The position numbers and the translations under genes are program-made. Of a stretch of 64,000 bases of DNA, positions 11,373-23,496 are shown piece after piece. Within the stretch, counting starts at the first letter, position 1. Each line of letters opens with the position of its first letter. The stretch is from Fusarium oxysporum f. sp. lycopersici 4287 (taxonomy: Eukaryota; Ascomycota; Sordariomycetes; Hypocreales; Nectriaceae): positions 1,094,151-1,158,150 of the forward strand of contig NC_030994.1 in the NCBI RefSeq assembly GCF_000149955.1, written 5' to 3'. Under the pieces are notes generated by a model, which ran no database searches, was not told the DNA's origin, and was given only the letters and a program-made list of their open reading frames with translations.

Positions 11373-13366
11373 CTCGGCATCTCCATCTTCAACTGAATCA
11401 ACCGTCCAAGGCTTACGCCATCAAACTTTTGGTCCACCGTTATAACCGCGCCGTTACCTGATCTAACTTCGGTACCTGCAGACTCGCTGAGCTAGCATCG
11501 TGAAAGCAAATCATTCATCGAAACCTAGACTGGTCTGATATCCCCTCTTCTTATTTTAGCTCACTGCCCCCCAGGCTCATAGAGGAGAAGCCGGAGTAGC
11601 CAAGCTTCGCTTCTTGTCTAGAACTCTTAGATGCAACTGTCTCCGGCGCTTGGCTTTTTCTTAACTCCAAGAGTCCAATATAACTATGTTATCCTTTTTC
11701 TCCCACTTTCCTTCTTTTACCATTAATAACTTTTTCGATAGTTTGTGACGCCACGCGTCAAAATCTTCAAGACGGCCCCTGAACTCCGGATGAACGCAAT
11801 GGGTTGCTAGTATTTATCAAGTTAGTAAAAGGAGACGAGAGGAACAAAAGAGAGCAAAAATCTCCGTAGTCTGCCCACGCAAGTTCAAGAAGCAGCTAAA
11901 GGGCCTCGACAGGGAATATGATATATCATGCGAGATACAGGGTTTGCACATGATGAGTCTGGACTCATCTTGATAATCAACCTGACCTGGCTTGACAAGC
12001 CTGAATCCAAGAAGAGACGAGACAATGCTCCCAAGACTGAGAATCGAGTCTAACCAACCCCTGTCCTTGACCCCCAGTCCCCGAGCGCCGCACCGTTGGC
12101 GCCGTCGCCGTAGCGTGGCCGACCGTCAGGGTTTAATGCAAGGGGAAATTACTCTTTCGACAAGTCAATCGCCACATGCGGGAAGCCCGCTGCAAATGTC
12201 TTAGAAGCTCCGTCAAAAGACGCTCATTTACACATGAAAAGTCTATTAGCGATAAAGTTGTACGTCACCAGGTATAGCTCAGCCAAGGATCATTCCATTA
12301 GACAGAGATCACGTAAAAATGGCCGTGATCAGCACGCAGACCATCTCGTCCGAGCAATCCGCGCCCAATAGACTCGGCATATCAGCCTTATCTAGACAAC
12401 GATGTAACCTCTCAACACACCAAACCTGGCAAGCTGCACGCCAAAGGGGGATCACGAGCATCACGGGCCTAAATATGCACGCAAGATCATAGATGATTGT
12501 CAGGTTTAATCAAGAGAGCTGAAGCTACTGTAAGAGGGGACAGATTAGTCAATGTTTGGAGATATCAATACGAACATTTGTATGAGACCGGCAAGACAGA
12601 GCATTCACAAGTATCCATTTCTTTCTTTAATTGGATTTCTTTGGTTTCTAACGTTTTGAAAAGTCTGAACAACACCACCGCTTCCCATCGCTCTCCTCAG
12701 AAGTGATAAAAGGCATACAAGTCATGGACCAAACACACCTAAAATAGTCCTGTTATATACAAGTTGACATGTATCCTATCATCCAGAACCTGCTCTCATT
12801 GTCTGCTGTCCCGTCCCGAAACGCCTGTCTAGATAGCCAAGCTTTTCACCTTCTCCCCGTTATCCCTTGCATCGCCGTCCCTCCTCTTACACATGGACAA
12901 CTCAATTCCTCCACGACAAGATACAATAAACAATGACAAGAGAAAAGAAAGGTCAAGAGCATTAAAAAAGGTTGGCCAGGTCGCCAGGATGGAGCCGAAC
13001 GAATAAGTAAAAGGGACGTGGGGGGCTCTACCCCTTTGGAGGCGTTAGGCGTGAGGGGAAAATGATGTAGGGCCGGGGCAGCCGACCTGTAAGTCTATAA
13101 TGAAGAGCAAGGCACATGCCGCATCGTCGTCTCAACATGAAGAGAGAGCATGGTGAAAGGAAACATTTCGAGTTGGGGTTGCTCATGTCGAGCGATTTTC
13201 GTAGTGACTAGCTGATCACCGCGTCGTAGTGGTAGGAGTAGTCATCACAATCCACCTGAAGGGTATCGAAGTGTTTAAAAAAAGAAAAATGGTGCACTGG
13301 TGAAAAGGTATAGATTTTTTTTGGTGTATGGTTTTAAGGCGATCAGCCGTCTGGGCATGATTTGGA

Positions 13367-16300
13367 TCAGTTCCATCCAAGAGAGTTCTCAGCAGCAACA
13401 GGCGCAGAAATGTACGCTGTTCGTGCAGAGTTGCCCATACCACTGCGTCCACTGCCATGGCTGTCACGGCCGCCAGGACGGACCTGGCCTTGCTCAGCAT
13501 GTGTTGCGCCATATGCTGAGAAGTCACGGCTCATCAAAGCACCTCCCATGAGAGCAGGGCTGCCGTTACCGGTGTACTGCATCTCAGAAGAACGCTGGCT
13601 GCTGCCAATGGAACTAGCACGGCGATGGCCCAGTTGCTTCTTGCGCTTGTATCGTCGGGCGACCAAGAACATAGCAGCACCGTACATGACACTGAGACCA
13701 ACGGCACCAACAGCAATACCAGCAGTGGTGGCCTTCTGCTTAGCAGACTTGTCACCCTCGCCACTGTTACCGAAGACATCGCGGTTGCCACTGTTGCCAT
13801 CATCCGAGTTACCATTGTCGGTGTTGTTGTCGGTGTCCGAGTCACCAAAGATGTCGATCTTGGTGTTGATGACGGAGGTCAGATTACGGACGATCTCAAG
13901 ATCATTGTTGTACAATGGGGAGTTAGGGGTAATGAGATCAGCCTGGAGACTGTCGATCATGTTCTCGGGATAATGGATCTTGGCGAGAGCAGTGATGTAT
14001 CCCCACTGGGACTGTGTGTCAAGAGGAACAATCTTGCTAACAAGAATGCGGTCCTTGGAGAAGCCACCAGCATCAGCAAGACCCTTGGGGAGGTATTTGA
14101 AAAGCTGAGCAGCTGCGACAGTGTTGCGAGCCAGGAACTTGTAGTTGAAAGGGAACAAGAAACCCAGCTGGATGGGAACAGAGCCTTCAGGGATAGGCTT
14201 GTTGGGGTCGTTAGGAAGGATCACACGGGGAATGTTAGCAGGAAGTCCGGTGGAGGTTGAGGTCTCAGTTGGCTGCGAAGGCGCAGCGGGGATAGACGTA
14301 GGCTCGAAGACAATGGTGGTGGGCAGCCAGTTGTTGGTGTTGGTGAGGGTGGCAGTAGGTCGGATGCTGGTAACAGGAACAGCAGCTGTGGGAACCAGAG
14401 TAGTAGGCTCAGGCTCAGGCTTGGTCTCGGTTTCAACAGGAGGCTGCGAAGTGGGCGCAACTGAGGGTTGCTCATCTGTGGGGGCAACAGCAGAGGTCTG
14501 CTCGCCTTCGGACGCAGGAGCGCTTTGAGTCTCAACGCCAGTAGCGGGCTTGGTAGGCTCAGCGGTGGCAGTGCCGTTGGTCTCCGCATCAGTCTCGGTG
14601 GCAGGGCTGCCGGTAGGAACAGAGCCAGAAGCTGTGTCGACAGGCTTGGTGGCAGGCTCGGTAGCGGGTTCAGTGGCGGGCTCAGTAGCAGGCGCTGTTG
14701 TGTTTCCTGAGGGCTCATTGGTGGCATCTCCAGTAGGGACAGCAGTTTGGGTGATGTTTGTTGGCTCCTCAGTGTTGACATCGGTAGGCTCGGGGGCACC
14801 AGTGGTTTGAGGCTCGCCCGTAACATTAGGAATAGTCTCAGTTCCGTTGATAGGCTCGCTGGTAGGCTCGGGCTTAACATCGATACCAGATGTCACCTCA
14901 GGCACAGTTGTGTTAGGAGCATCAGTAGGTCCAACACTGCCGGTTTGGGGGAACTTGGTGTTAGGGTCAAGGAATGAAGTAAGATCCGGGGAACCACTTT
15001 CGGACTGTTCAGGGGGAGAAACGGTTGTAGGAATCACAGGCGAAACAGTGACCGGGCTTGAGGGCTCAGGAACAGCAGATGTGACATCAGTAGGAACAGG
15101 AAGGATATCGGTAGGATCGGGCAGAATGCTGGTAGGAATGAGCTCAGGAGGGCCAGTAGTCTCAGGCTCAGTTGAAGGAGCAGCGGAAACAGTCTGCTCA
15201 GAACCATTGGGGGCAGCAGAGGTAGGCTGGCTGTCCACAGGAGCTGAGGATTCCTCAGGAGATGTGGTCTTGACATCAGGCTGGTTGGGCAAGACGGAGC
15301 TGAGAAGAGTCTCAACGGGATCAAGGATACCGTCCTTGGAAGTCTCACCAGCATTGGGGGCAGCGGTGGTCTTGTCAGCGGGAGGGCTAAAGGTTGGGAG
15401 AGTCTGGCCATCAGTTTGAGGCTTAGAGTTGTCACGCTGAGGCTCCTTGGTGGGGGTTCCGGTCTCCTCGGGTTGAGAGATAGACTCAGTCTGGTCAGGG
15501 GTAGGGTCCTTGGTCTTGTTGTCGGCGGGATCAGCAAGAACCGAAGACAACAGAGTCTCGACGGGATCGAGCAGGCCCTTGGTAGTGGGAGCAGGCTTCT
15601 CCGCAGCTGGGCTTGTCGTCTCCGGCTCAGCGGGCTTAGCGGTCTCGGTCTCGACGGGAGCTGGCTGAGTCTCCTTCTTGCTGTCGGTCTTGGCTGGCTC
15701 AGCCTTCTTGGTCTCGGTGTTGACTGGCTTAGGCTCCGTGGTCTTGGAGTCGGCAGGATCAGCAACAACCGAAGAAACAATGCTCTCAACGGGGTCCAAC
15801 AGTCCTTCCTTAGTGGTCGGAACCGCAGCAGGCTTAGTCTCTTCAGGCTCAGTCTTGGGCTTCTCAGTGGTTTCAACTGCTGGCTCCTCGGTCTTGGTCT
15901 CAATAGCGGGAGGCTTAGTCTCCTTCTTAGGGTCGGAAGCAACGGGGAGCACGGATGTCAAAATGCTCTCGACCGGGTCAAGAAGGCCCTTAGTAGCACT
16001 GGGCTTCTCAGTCTTGGACTCGACTGGCTTCTCAGTCTTGGTTTCAACGACAGCGGGCTCGGTCACGGTCTCGACGGGGACAGGCGCCTCGGTCTTAGTC
16101 TCGACGACTGGCTTCTTTTCAGGGGTCTTCACAGATGAAGGTTCCTCGGCAGCAGGTGCCGTGGTAGCTGCGGGCTTCGTCTCCTCCTTAGGCTTCTCAG
16201 TGGTAGCAGGTTTGGCCTCGACGTCGGAAGTGGCAGCAGGCTTCGTCTCCTCCTTCTTCGGTGCCTCGGTCGAAGGCTCCTTGACCGCAGCTGCTGTCGT

Positions 16301-16756
16301 CTTGGCGGGTTCAGCGGGCTGGGCTGCTGTCTTTGATGTGACGATACCACTGGGGGCTAGGAGAATGCCAGTATCGGCTTCTGTGGGAGCGTCGGTAGAG
16401 ACAGCAGGTTCGGTGGTCTCGGGGAGGGCCTCGCTTGTTGTTGGCTGAATGATGAGAGCAGGGGCGCTGGCACTAGGTCCAGACTTCTTGAAGCCCAGAG
16501 GTAGTGTTGGGTCGAAGTTAACGCCATCCTCCTGGCTCGCTTGTTTTCGGCTGTTCTTGTCGATGAGGCTCTTGATGAATGAATCAGCAGGCTCCCGCCT
16601 TTCTATCACAGGAGCTGGTTGGTTCTCTGGGGCGACTGGAGCATTGTTCTCGACTTCTCGCTTGACTTGTCGAGGGATGTACATGCGCGGTCGGTTTGCT
16701 TCGACAACAGACGAAGAGGCCAAAGCCAGGGCAACAATGAAGTTCTTTGCGTGCAT
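13367..16756 (-). CDS. msb2: Signalling mucin Msb2
   Basis: Single-pass surface mucin that senses external cues and feeds the Cdc42/MAP-kinase pathway for invasive growth (established for Msb2 in yeast and plant-pathogenic fungi). One exon, 1129 residues, starting at the ATG at 16756. It has a signal peptide (residues 1-20, ending VVEA). A very long Thr/Pro/Glu/Lys-rich mucin region follows (about 100-830). Next is a folded ectodomain about 840-980 with the conserved QLGFLFPFNY and PLDTQSQWGYI segments and IDIFGDS, then an Asn/Asp/Gly-rich linker. The transmembrane helix lies around 1012-1034, followed by RRYKRKK and a cytosolic tail of about 90 residues with SSEMQYTG and SPALMGGALMSRDF. The mucin part contains four copies of a GLLDPVE-type motif. 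It is followed by 7.5 kb without a clear gene, suggesting a large regulated promoter. Identity rests on the ectodomain, TM and tail. Confidence 0.92.
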   Translation of the reverse strand: MHAKNFIVALALASSSVVEANRPRMYIPRQVKREVENNAPVAPENQPAPVIERREPADSFIKSLIDKNSRKQASQEDGVNFDPTLPLGFKKSGPSASAPALIIQPTTSEALPETTEPAVSTDAPTEADTGILLAPSGIVTSKTAAQPAEPAKTTAAAVKEPSTEAPKKEETKPAATSDVEAKPATTEKPKEETKPAATTAPAAEEPSSVKTPEKKPVVETKTEAPVPVETVTEPAVVETKTEKPVESKTEKPSATKGLLDPVESILTSVLPVASDPKKETKPPAIETKTEEPAVETTEKPKTEPEETKPAAVPTTKEGLLDPVESIVSSVVADPADSKTTEPKPVNTETKKAEPAKTDSKKETQPAPVETETAKPAEPETTSPAAEKPAPTTKGLLDPVETLLSSVLADPADNKTKDPTPDQTESISQPEETGTPTKEPQRDNSKPQTDGQTLPTFSPPADKTTAAPNAGETSKDGILDPVETLLSSVLPNQPDVKTTSPEESSAPVDSQPTSAAPNGSEQTVSAAPSTEPETTGPPELIPTSILPDPTDILPVPTDVTSAVPEPSSPVTVSPVIPTTVSPPEQSESGSPDLTSFLDPNTKFPQTGSVGPTDAPNTTVPEVTSGIDVKPEPTSEPINGTETIPNVTGEPQTTGAPEPTDVNTEEPTNITQTAVPTGDATNEPSGNTTAPATEPATEPATEPATKPVDTASGSVPTGSPATETDAETNGTATAEPTKPATGVETQSAPASEGEQTSAVAPTDEQPSVAPTSQPPVETETKPEPEPTTLVPTAAVPVTSIRPTATLTNTNNWLPTTIVFEPTSIPAAPSQPTETSTSTGLPANIPRVILPNDPNKPIPEGSVPIQLGFLFPFNYKFLARNTVAAAQLFKYLPKGLADAGGFSKDRILVSKIVPLDTQSQWGYITALAKIHYPENMIDSLQADLITPNSPLYNNDLEIVRNLTSVINTKIDIFGDSDTDNNTDNGNSDDGNSGNRDVFGNSGEGDKSAKQKATTAGIAVGAVGLSVMYGAAMFLVARRYKRKKQLGHRRASSIGSSQRSSEMQYTGNGSPALMGGALMSRDFSAYGATHAEQGQVRPGGRDSHGSGRSGMGNSARTAYISAPVAAENSLGWN
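15290..15331 (-). repeat. Msb2 internal repeat copy 4
   Basis: Residues 476-489, GILDPVETLLSSVL, followed by PNQPD. It lies 82 residues after copy 3. Confidence 0.85.
15536..15577 (-). repeat. Msb2 internal repeat copy 3
   Basis: Residues 394-407, GLLDPVETLLSSVL, also followed by ADPAD. It lies 76 residues after copy 2. Confidence 0.85.
15764..15805 (-). repeat. Msb2 internal repeat copy 2
   Basis: Residues 318-331, GLLDPVESIVSSVV, followed by ADPAD. It lies 61 residues after copy 1. Confidence 0.85.
15947..15988 (-). repeat. Msb2 internal repeat copy 1
   Basis: Residues 257-270 of Msb2, GLLDPVESILTSVL. A hydrophobic, predicted amphipathic island in an otherwise charged, Pro/Thr-rich mucin segment. 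Confidence 0.85.
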
Positions 16757-18014
16757 TGTCGATACTGTTTGGTGATTGAGACTGAGTATTTACAGTGTTG
16801 AGGATCGAATTGGGCGGGTGATGAGTATGCTGAACCTATTGTCAGATTGAAGCTTTCGGTCTCTATATCGCCAGACTCACTGTCAGGAATAAGTTTCAGC
16901 GAATGTACTTGACTATTAGGTCAACGAGTGTAATCTGTTTAGTGGTATTAGTCGTCGTTCCGTGCCATGATCAGTTGTGTAATCCGGCGTCCACCCTCTT
17001 CTTCATCACATTATTCCCTCACACAGATGTCGAAACCCAGAATACCACAACCATACAACACGTAATGAAAGTCCAACTCACATATAGTTTGCGTAGAGCG
17101 TATGTATATGCGATTCCAAAATCAATTCAAAAGAGTGACTGACGAAATATCGTCAAATGTGATTCAAAACAGACGCGTGTCGTTCAGATTAGGATCCGTT
17201 ACAGGTTTCTTCCTTCAGGTATCGTAGTCTTGGCAGATTGTCGGTTTGGCGAGGGATATTCTTAAATCAATCGTTACGTCGACATTTGCTGATTAGATTG
17301 CTAGAACCTCCAGAGGTCCTACTGGCAGCCAGACTCCGTTCGGAGTAGGTGAAAGGAGTGTGAGGGAATCAAGTCGTAAACGGGTCTCGCGAGGGATCGG
17401 CTTGCAGACGCAGAAGCGCTGTCGAGAATCGAAAGTGACGGTCGACGACGCCTTTGATGCTTGTCGATTGGAGGTGAGGTCGGTGTGGAGAGAAAACGAG
17501 GGAAGGGGAAGGAGAGTAAAGATATGTAAGTACTAGATGTAAGAAAAGGCTGGAGAAAAGAAGGGACAGCGACAGGGCCAACGCGCGAGTGAGCAAGTAC
17601 AGTCAGTAACCAAGCAGGCAATGGAAGGAAAGGAAGGAATGAAGGCGAATGGGGAGATGGGAAGGGCATGGAAACACGACAGGGACAAGGGGACGAGGAT
17701 CAAGGGGGTGTGACCCAGGACCACCAACATCAACACCAAGCACCGAGCATGGGTCCACCGTCCATGTGGATGAGAGAGAATCAGTCAGTCAGTGAGCCAC
17801 TGAGTGCAGATGCCCTGAACTGAACTGGGACTGAGATGCACCTAACTCAAGATGGATAGTGAGCGGGCACACATCCATTCGTGCAACACCCAAAACCTCC
17901 ACTACCAGTCTTTTTTTTTTTAGCACCCGGATCATTGACTGAGCGTTGAGAATGAACCTGAACCAGAGCCAGGGCGACCAGCACGGCTTCGTGCTCCGTA
18001 CTGCCATTTCAGGT

Positions 18015-18035
18015 GGACCTGGACCTGGACCTGGA
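18015..18035. repeat. (GGACCT)3 tandem repeat
   Basis: Three perfect copies of GGACCT plus a partial fourth, in the gene-free region upstream of msb2. Seen directly. Confidence 0.85.
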
Positions 18036-21000
18036 GAGACGAACAAAGGAGAGGACACCATCCACATCAACCCCCTTGACATTGAACGGGTACTCAAGGG
18101 GTGAGCAACTGGTACGAGGGATCAGCTGCCAATCTGCTGTACACGCAATGTACCAGACAGTTGGTACGAGGTATTTTCTTACCAGCAAGACACAGAATGG
18201 CTCAGTTGAGAAAATGCAGCGCCATCTCTGGGAATGCTTCAGCGCCTCCATCTGCTATTGTTGGAATCTCTCGGGAGCTACCGTAAAGCCAACCAACCGT
18301 ATTCCTCAAGGAGGCTGCATTCGCAAACGCCTTCTACCGTTGATCGCACCCGTTGAAAGGTTCCTGACGGCTTCGGCCAGAGGCGCCAAAGACTCCTTGA
18401 ACCCCTTCAAGCCTCGGACTGCCATTGCACAACGAGCCACGCTACTTGCGATAGCGGGTTGTCTAGCGGCACATAAAGCCAGCACAACCGCCAACCTGAA
18501 ATTGCGCACCTAACGGAACGGGGCTTGGTGGGTGTGCAGCCTGTACCTGTAGGGGGTTTTGAGTCCATGAACGAAGAGCCAGGGTGTGGCTGAGATTGCT
18601 TTGTTACAGTGGCACACCATCGAAGAGATAATGGTATCAATGCCTGGGCACGGCACAGTTGACTCAATTCATTCTGGCTGCTGCTGTCTGCAGTAACGAG
18701 ACGAGCTATAGAGTGCGAATCGGTGCTCCTCTCCTCAGTAATGCGGCCCCAATATGGTGTTGCACGTTGGAGAACCGGTATGCTAGAGGGCAATGGTGAA
18801 GCAGAAAGCAAACACTCAGTGACATGATTTGCCCAGCGCAAGCCATGCTACGGCGGCGTCGTTGGTGGAAATCGACGGACCATGTCGTAGCGTTGAGTCC
18901 CAAACGCTGGCTCTGTCTCTCATCTGCCGGGGAGCCAGCCAGTTCAAAGCTTGTGGAATGCTAATCATTATGCAGTGATGGAGTTGATGAGTTGTGCAGG
19001 TTATGCAGAGCTGTGTGAGTTTGGAGACAAGTGTAAAGCTTGATGGAGCCCTGAACTGCAAGGGGTAGTATCACAGTTGAGTATTCTCATTGGACAGATT
19101 CGGATTTTGCAGACTACTATGGCCTAGCTCAGTACAAATATCGACGACCCCAGACGCTGACACGTACAACTTGCTCATCGTATTCATCTGCATTACGAGC
19201 ATTACGAAGGCTTGCGTGTGCACGTTTTACAACTCCAGTCTTTTTGCTTCTCCCTTCCTTTCACACGGGAGACGTTCCGAGTTGAACAGATAATCTGACA
19301 GGAAAGCTTCCCCGTGTACAAACTTCAAAGCCAAATCGCAATTCACAACTCAATTCCGCAATCCACATGTGGCTCTCGTACCGAAAATCTTCAAAGAGGC
19401 GATGTGACGGTAGTGATAGATTCAATGCATTCAAAAATGATCTCGCTTATGACTTAATCTACACGCCTTGTCGTTATCATCGGCAGTTCATAACTGCTTA
19501 ATCACGAACAGGGACATTCTTGTCCAACCCGACTCATGAGTCTTATTCGTGGCTGCTGTTCTACAATATTTAACCATGGCTTCTGTTAACCAACGAAAAA
19601 CTCTGGATGGTGAACGACAGCGCGTGGGAGAGCTGGTGCAACCACCCAGAGAGGTTTCACACGTGAGTGGAAGCACGACGCGATACAAGCTTTTGTTCCA
19701 TACGGTACTCTCTCAGCATGTGTGGTTATTATTAATAGCAAGGTACCGATCAATGGTTGATCGTGTATCGACTGCTAACCGTAATCAGCAGCCTCCCGGC
19801 CAGCGACACCTTGGTACGTTCCCTGTTCCCGTACTAATAGTCAGGGCCCAAAAAGAGGGCCACCCCGTGGCATGGATAGCGCCACGATCCAGGAACCGAC
19901 TTGTGATGGAGTCGACATGATTTTTGACGACAGGGGAAAAGCCCAATTGCACTTGAAGATCAGACAAGAAGACCCGCTTGAGCAAAGTCTTAGCAACGGC
20001 TAGTTTCGTCTCGGCAGCGCCACTTGGACCTGGGGGGCTTAAGCCTTTAATCATCACGACCCTGTTCCCTACCGTTCCGTGGCATGCGAGACTGGAGACT
20101 CATTGTCGGTACCTGGCAGGCCTGGTTGACATGGCTCCGTCATTCTGTGCTCAGACTCGTCCTTGCATCAACATGAGCGATTTCATACGAAAAAGAAAGT
20201 ACCATTTGCGTTTGACTTGGTCCGGATGAATGGTGATAATAATATATCGGACACAATCAACCGGTCTTGCAAGCCATGTCTTTGACTCGAGATTCTCCGT
20301 GTCCAAGCGAAATAACTTGACAACAGATTGTGACTGTGGCTTGACCGGGGCCCTATGAGTAAGGGTCAGACAACGTCCGCCGTCACCTCGATTGAGTTGA
20401 TGATGCCGATGATCTTGTGCTGGTTGGTTCGCAGCGTGTTATTCTGTGCAGCAGCGAATTCCACAACTCCACGTGGGCGCTGGAAAATGCAATGAATTTA
20501 TGGACAGAAAAATGCTGTGGTTCGGTTGGTTGAGCGCCCGAGATTGCGCGTCGGTTTACTAATAATTCTTGGTATTAAATGTCTCACGCGCAAATCTCTA
20601 CTGAACTGATTCTTAGTGTGCTTTCACACATGGTTTTCTCGTGTTGTGGTTGTGATATGCAGAGATCAGTTCAATTTAGGGTTGGCCTGGTCTGTTAAAC
20701 TCCGTTCTCATCTCGGGCTGTCAACTTCAAATGATCCTTGGTCACGGGCTCCTTCGATGATCTACAGATGACTCCGAGATCCTTTCTTGATGCTTATTGT
20801 CATCCTGGATAAGCTTGGCTAAGGATGTTGACGTTCGTCTTTAAAAGAGGCAATCATCATCTTGTTTATCTCTATGGCACCTCTCTCGCCTGAGCGTCCT
20901 GGCTATCCACCCCGTTAACAACTGACATATATGCATAAGATCGCCATCTTCAATTTAACTTAGAGGCCATTTGACTCTAATCTATCTTACTCCTGTCTTT

Positions 21001-23483
21001 CAATGTTACCGTCGTATTTCCCACTTCGTCCCATGTCGGCCTACTTCTCGGCTGTTGGTCTTGCTCTATCCCCACAAACCGTCGGCGCGTGGTGCTCTAT
21101 ACCTATACATAGAATAGGCGCCAACAAAGTTATCTAGAGTTGCATCTGTGCTGTCCATATCCGTATTCTGCTATTGCATGATAGACGGAGATTGGTTCCG
21201 TGAACCTTCTTTCCGCCCTGTTGTGAAATACTCAGCCACTTTGCATAACAATCTGTTCAACTCCGTCCACCGTCTGCGGATAGAATCGATAGACTGACTG
21301 AAATTCTCCTAGCATTCACCTGAAGCAGCCAGCATCATTAGTTTCTTCTGGCTTCATCAAAGCAGAGGCCGATCATGGGCTATTTCCAGCTCCAGAAATA
21401 CGAAATAGTGGTCCAGGGTCTCACCAGATTGGGATGTCCGTGGCCTAATCTGGCTGCAATTTAACAAGCCCCCCTGCATCTCAAATGAGCAGCTGCCAAT
21501 TTGGTGGTCGCGTTGTTTGACGCGATCTCAACTTCAGTGATTCGATTCTCTCTCCCGAGTATCCGCTCCGTTTGTTTCTACCGCTTCTTCTTGGCCAGCT
21601 CAGGCAAGGTTTGGCTTGATTCATCGTGATGGTTTCGTTGCCAAGAGACTTTACGTGCTCACTTAATCCCTATCCATCTCCTTATGGACCCGGATGACCA
21701 AAACTGATTCAGACGTTTCCCAGGTTGTGGAAACTGCATCGTCTCATTACAATTTCTCCTACCAGATCGCCCGTGTAAGCGGCTTTCACCTACATGCCTC
21801 CACCATCACCACCACCGTCCAGGTTGCTTTCGCCCTACCGCTCTTGAATACGGGTCCAAGCAAGCGCGTTGTCTTGTGGGTATTGGCGGACGTCTCCCCG
21901 CCTGACCTGATGTTTATAGCCCATGTCAGTCAGTAGCTGACTCTGCCTGAAACGAAACGAGTGTCCCTTCGAGAAACATTTGAGAGACAGCCAACTCGGT
22001 AGCGTAATTTGCATTTCCCAGCAAAGATCCATCCGGCTCTACCGTCCATCCTTAAGCAAAGGCTAATGATAGCAGTACCTCCTGAGACGAGGCCGCCAGC
22101 GGCTCGCCTCGCTAGATTCGGTGAACTATCACTTCTTGAAACAGCTGAGTCAAATCCCCAGACTCGGTTGTTTCCTCTCAATTCCATCAAGGCGGAGAGC
22201 CTCAGCTCCTCGGTCTATCCTGGTTTCTTCAGCTCGTGACATGAACGTGATCCATACAGTACTAACATGTCAAGGATGACGCTGGATGTCACTTCACGGC
22301 GGACATATACATGCCAAAGGCAAGCTGGGACATCCGATGTCATCATATTATAATTCGTCTTTATACTCTCTGTTGTGGCCCTTTGTTTGTCATTCGTCTT
22401 GGTGGGTTGGACTGCAAGGCTGATCACATCCAATCAAGAGGTTACGGCATAGCCTCTTCCTCCGGCCTAACGTGTCTCGTTTTTTATAAGCCGCTGGACA
22501 TTACTGTGAGTATCTCCTCCAGCAGGTCACTGTGTGCATTCATACAGATGGCTGATACTTTTTGCATACCGATAACTGCCCTCGTCGTGATGGTCTCGGG
22601 TTAATCGAGCTAAGTATGCGAGTGGCTTTTATATTGGCGGTCCCTCCAATCTGCTAGAGACATCCAATAACCCGCGAACTAAGACATGCATAAGTCTATC
22701 CTTTGTTCTCCATCTAGGCTGGAATGGTTTGTCGATTGAGCCTCCAAGCCATGCATTTCGAGTATCTCTGTCACATTTGTAAACAGGGCTATGCGTATTT
22801 GAAGGAGTGATCGAAAGCAAAACAAGCCACGAGGCAACTCTGGAATGTGACTTGGATCTTGGTTTCATATATTATCAACCTTATGGGAATAGTAATGACT
22901 CTGATTCTGCTATTCATAGGTCTGTCTCTTGTCTGATCAATCATATCGCGCAGCAGGTTGCTTGGCTCATGAGTTGATGACAATACCAATGTCAGTCTGT
23001 CTTTCCAGTGAAGTTTCTTTCTATACTTTCCTTGATTCAGTCATCTAGTGACTTGTCACTTTCTGTGTCTATGTTCTCCTGTGTTGTTGTTTACGATATT
23101 GATGTTGGAAAGGTCTAACAACCTGGATGAAGGACTGATACATATGATGCTAACTGACAAAACTTGGTTAGCACTCTCCAACTGTTATTATCAATGTGAC
23201 TAGTCAGCTTGAATGTCATCTCTCTCTTGTGATACCATGATTGTTCCTGGTCCTGTACTGTGGGCGTCCTCAAGCTAGACATATTGCTCTTGCATTCTGC
23301 AGTTTGTAGTTTTTACATCTGTCTTCCTGAATGCGTGAGCTCGCACGATATTGTCCTTTCCCTTGTGTCCATCTGTCCATATGTTTCATCGTGATAGGCA
23401 ATTGTGTTAAGGGTGAACTGTTTCAGCCGGTCATAGTTTTCAGGCGTTTGGTAGATGCCCAGATAGAATTACCAATACAGGAC

Positions 23484-23496
23484 TATATATATATAT
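23484..23496. repeat. (TA)n run
   Basis: Six TA dinucleotides in a gene-free region. No gene start lies close enough to call it a TATA box. Confidence 0.7.

Larger units (their letters stand above)
10730..13366. other. Intergenic: DUF3433 promoter and msb2 3' region
   Basis: About 2.6 kb between two minus-strand genes. It contains short tandem repeats near the DUF3433 start (10993-11011 and 11353-11372). No coding segment can be recognised on either strand. The part nearest 13366 is probably the 3' UTR of msb2. Confidence 0.55.

Noticed and set aside
15678..16448. 256-aa open frame on the plus strand
   Set aside because: Antisense to the repetitive, compositionally biased mucin region of msb2.
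18013..18513. 166-aa open frame in the msb2 upstream region
   Set aside because: Length is expected by chance in 64 kb and the sequence resembles no family; low-complexity start (LDLDLE) comes from the GGACCT tandem.
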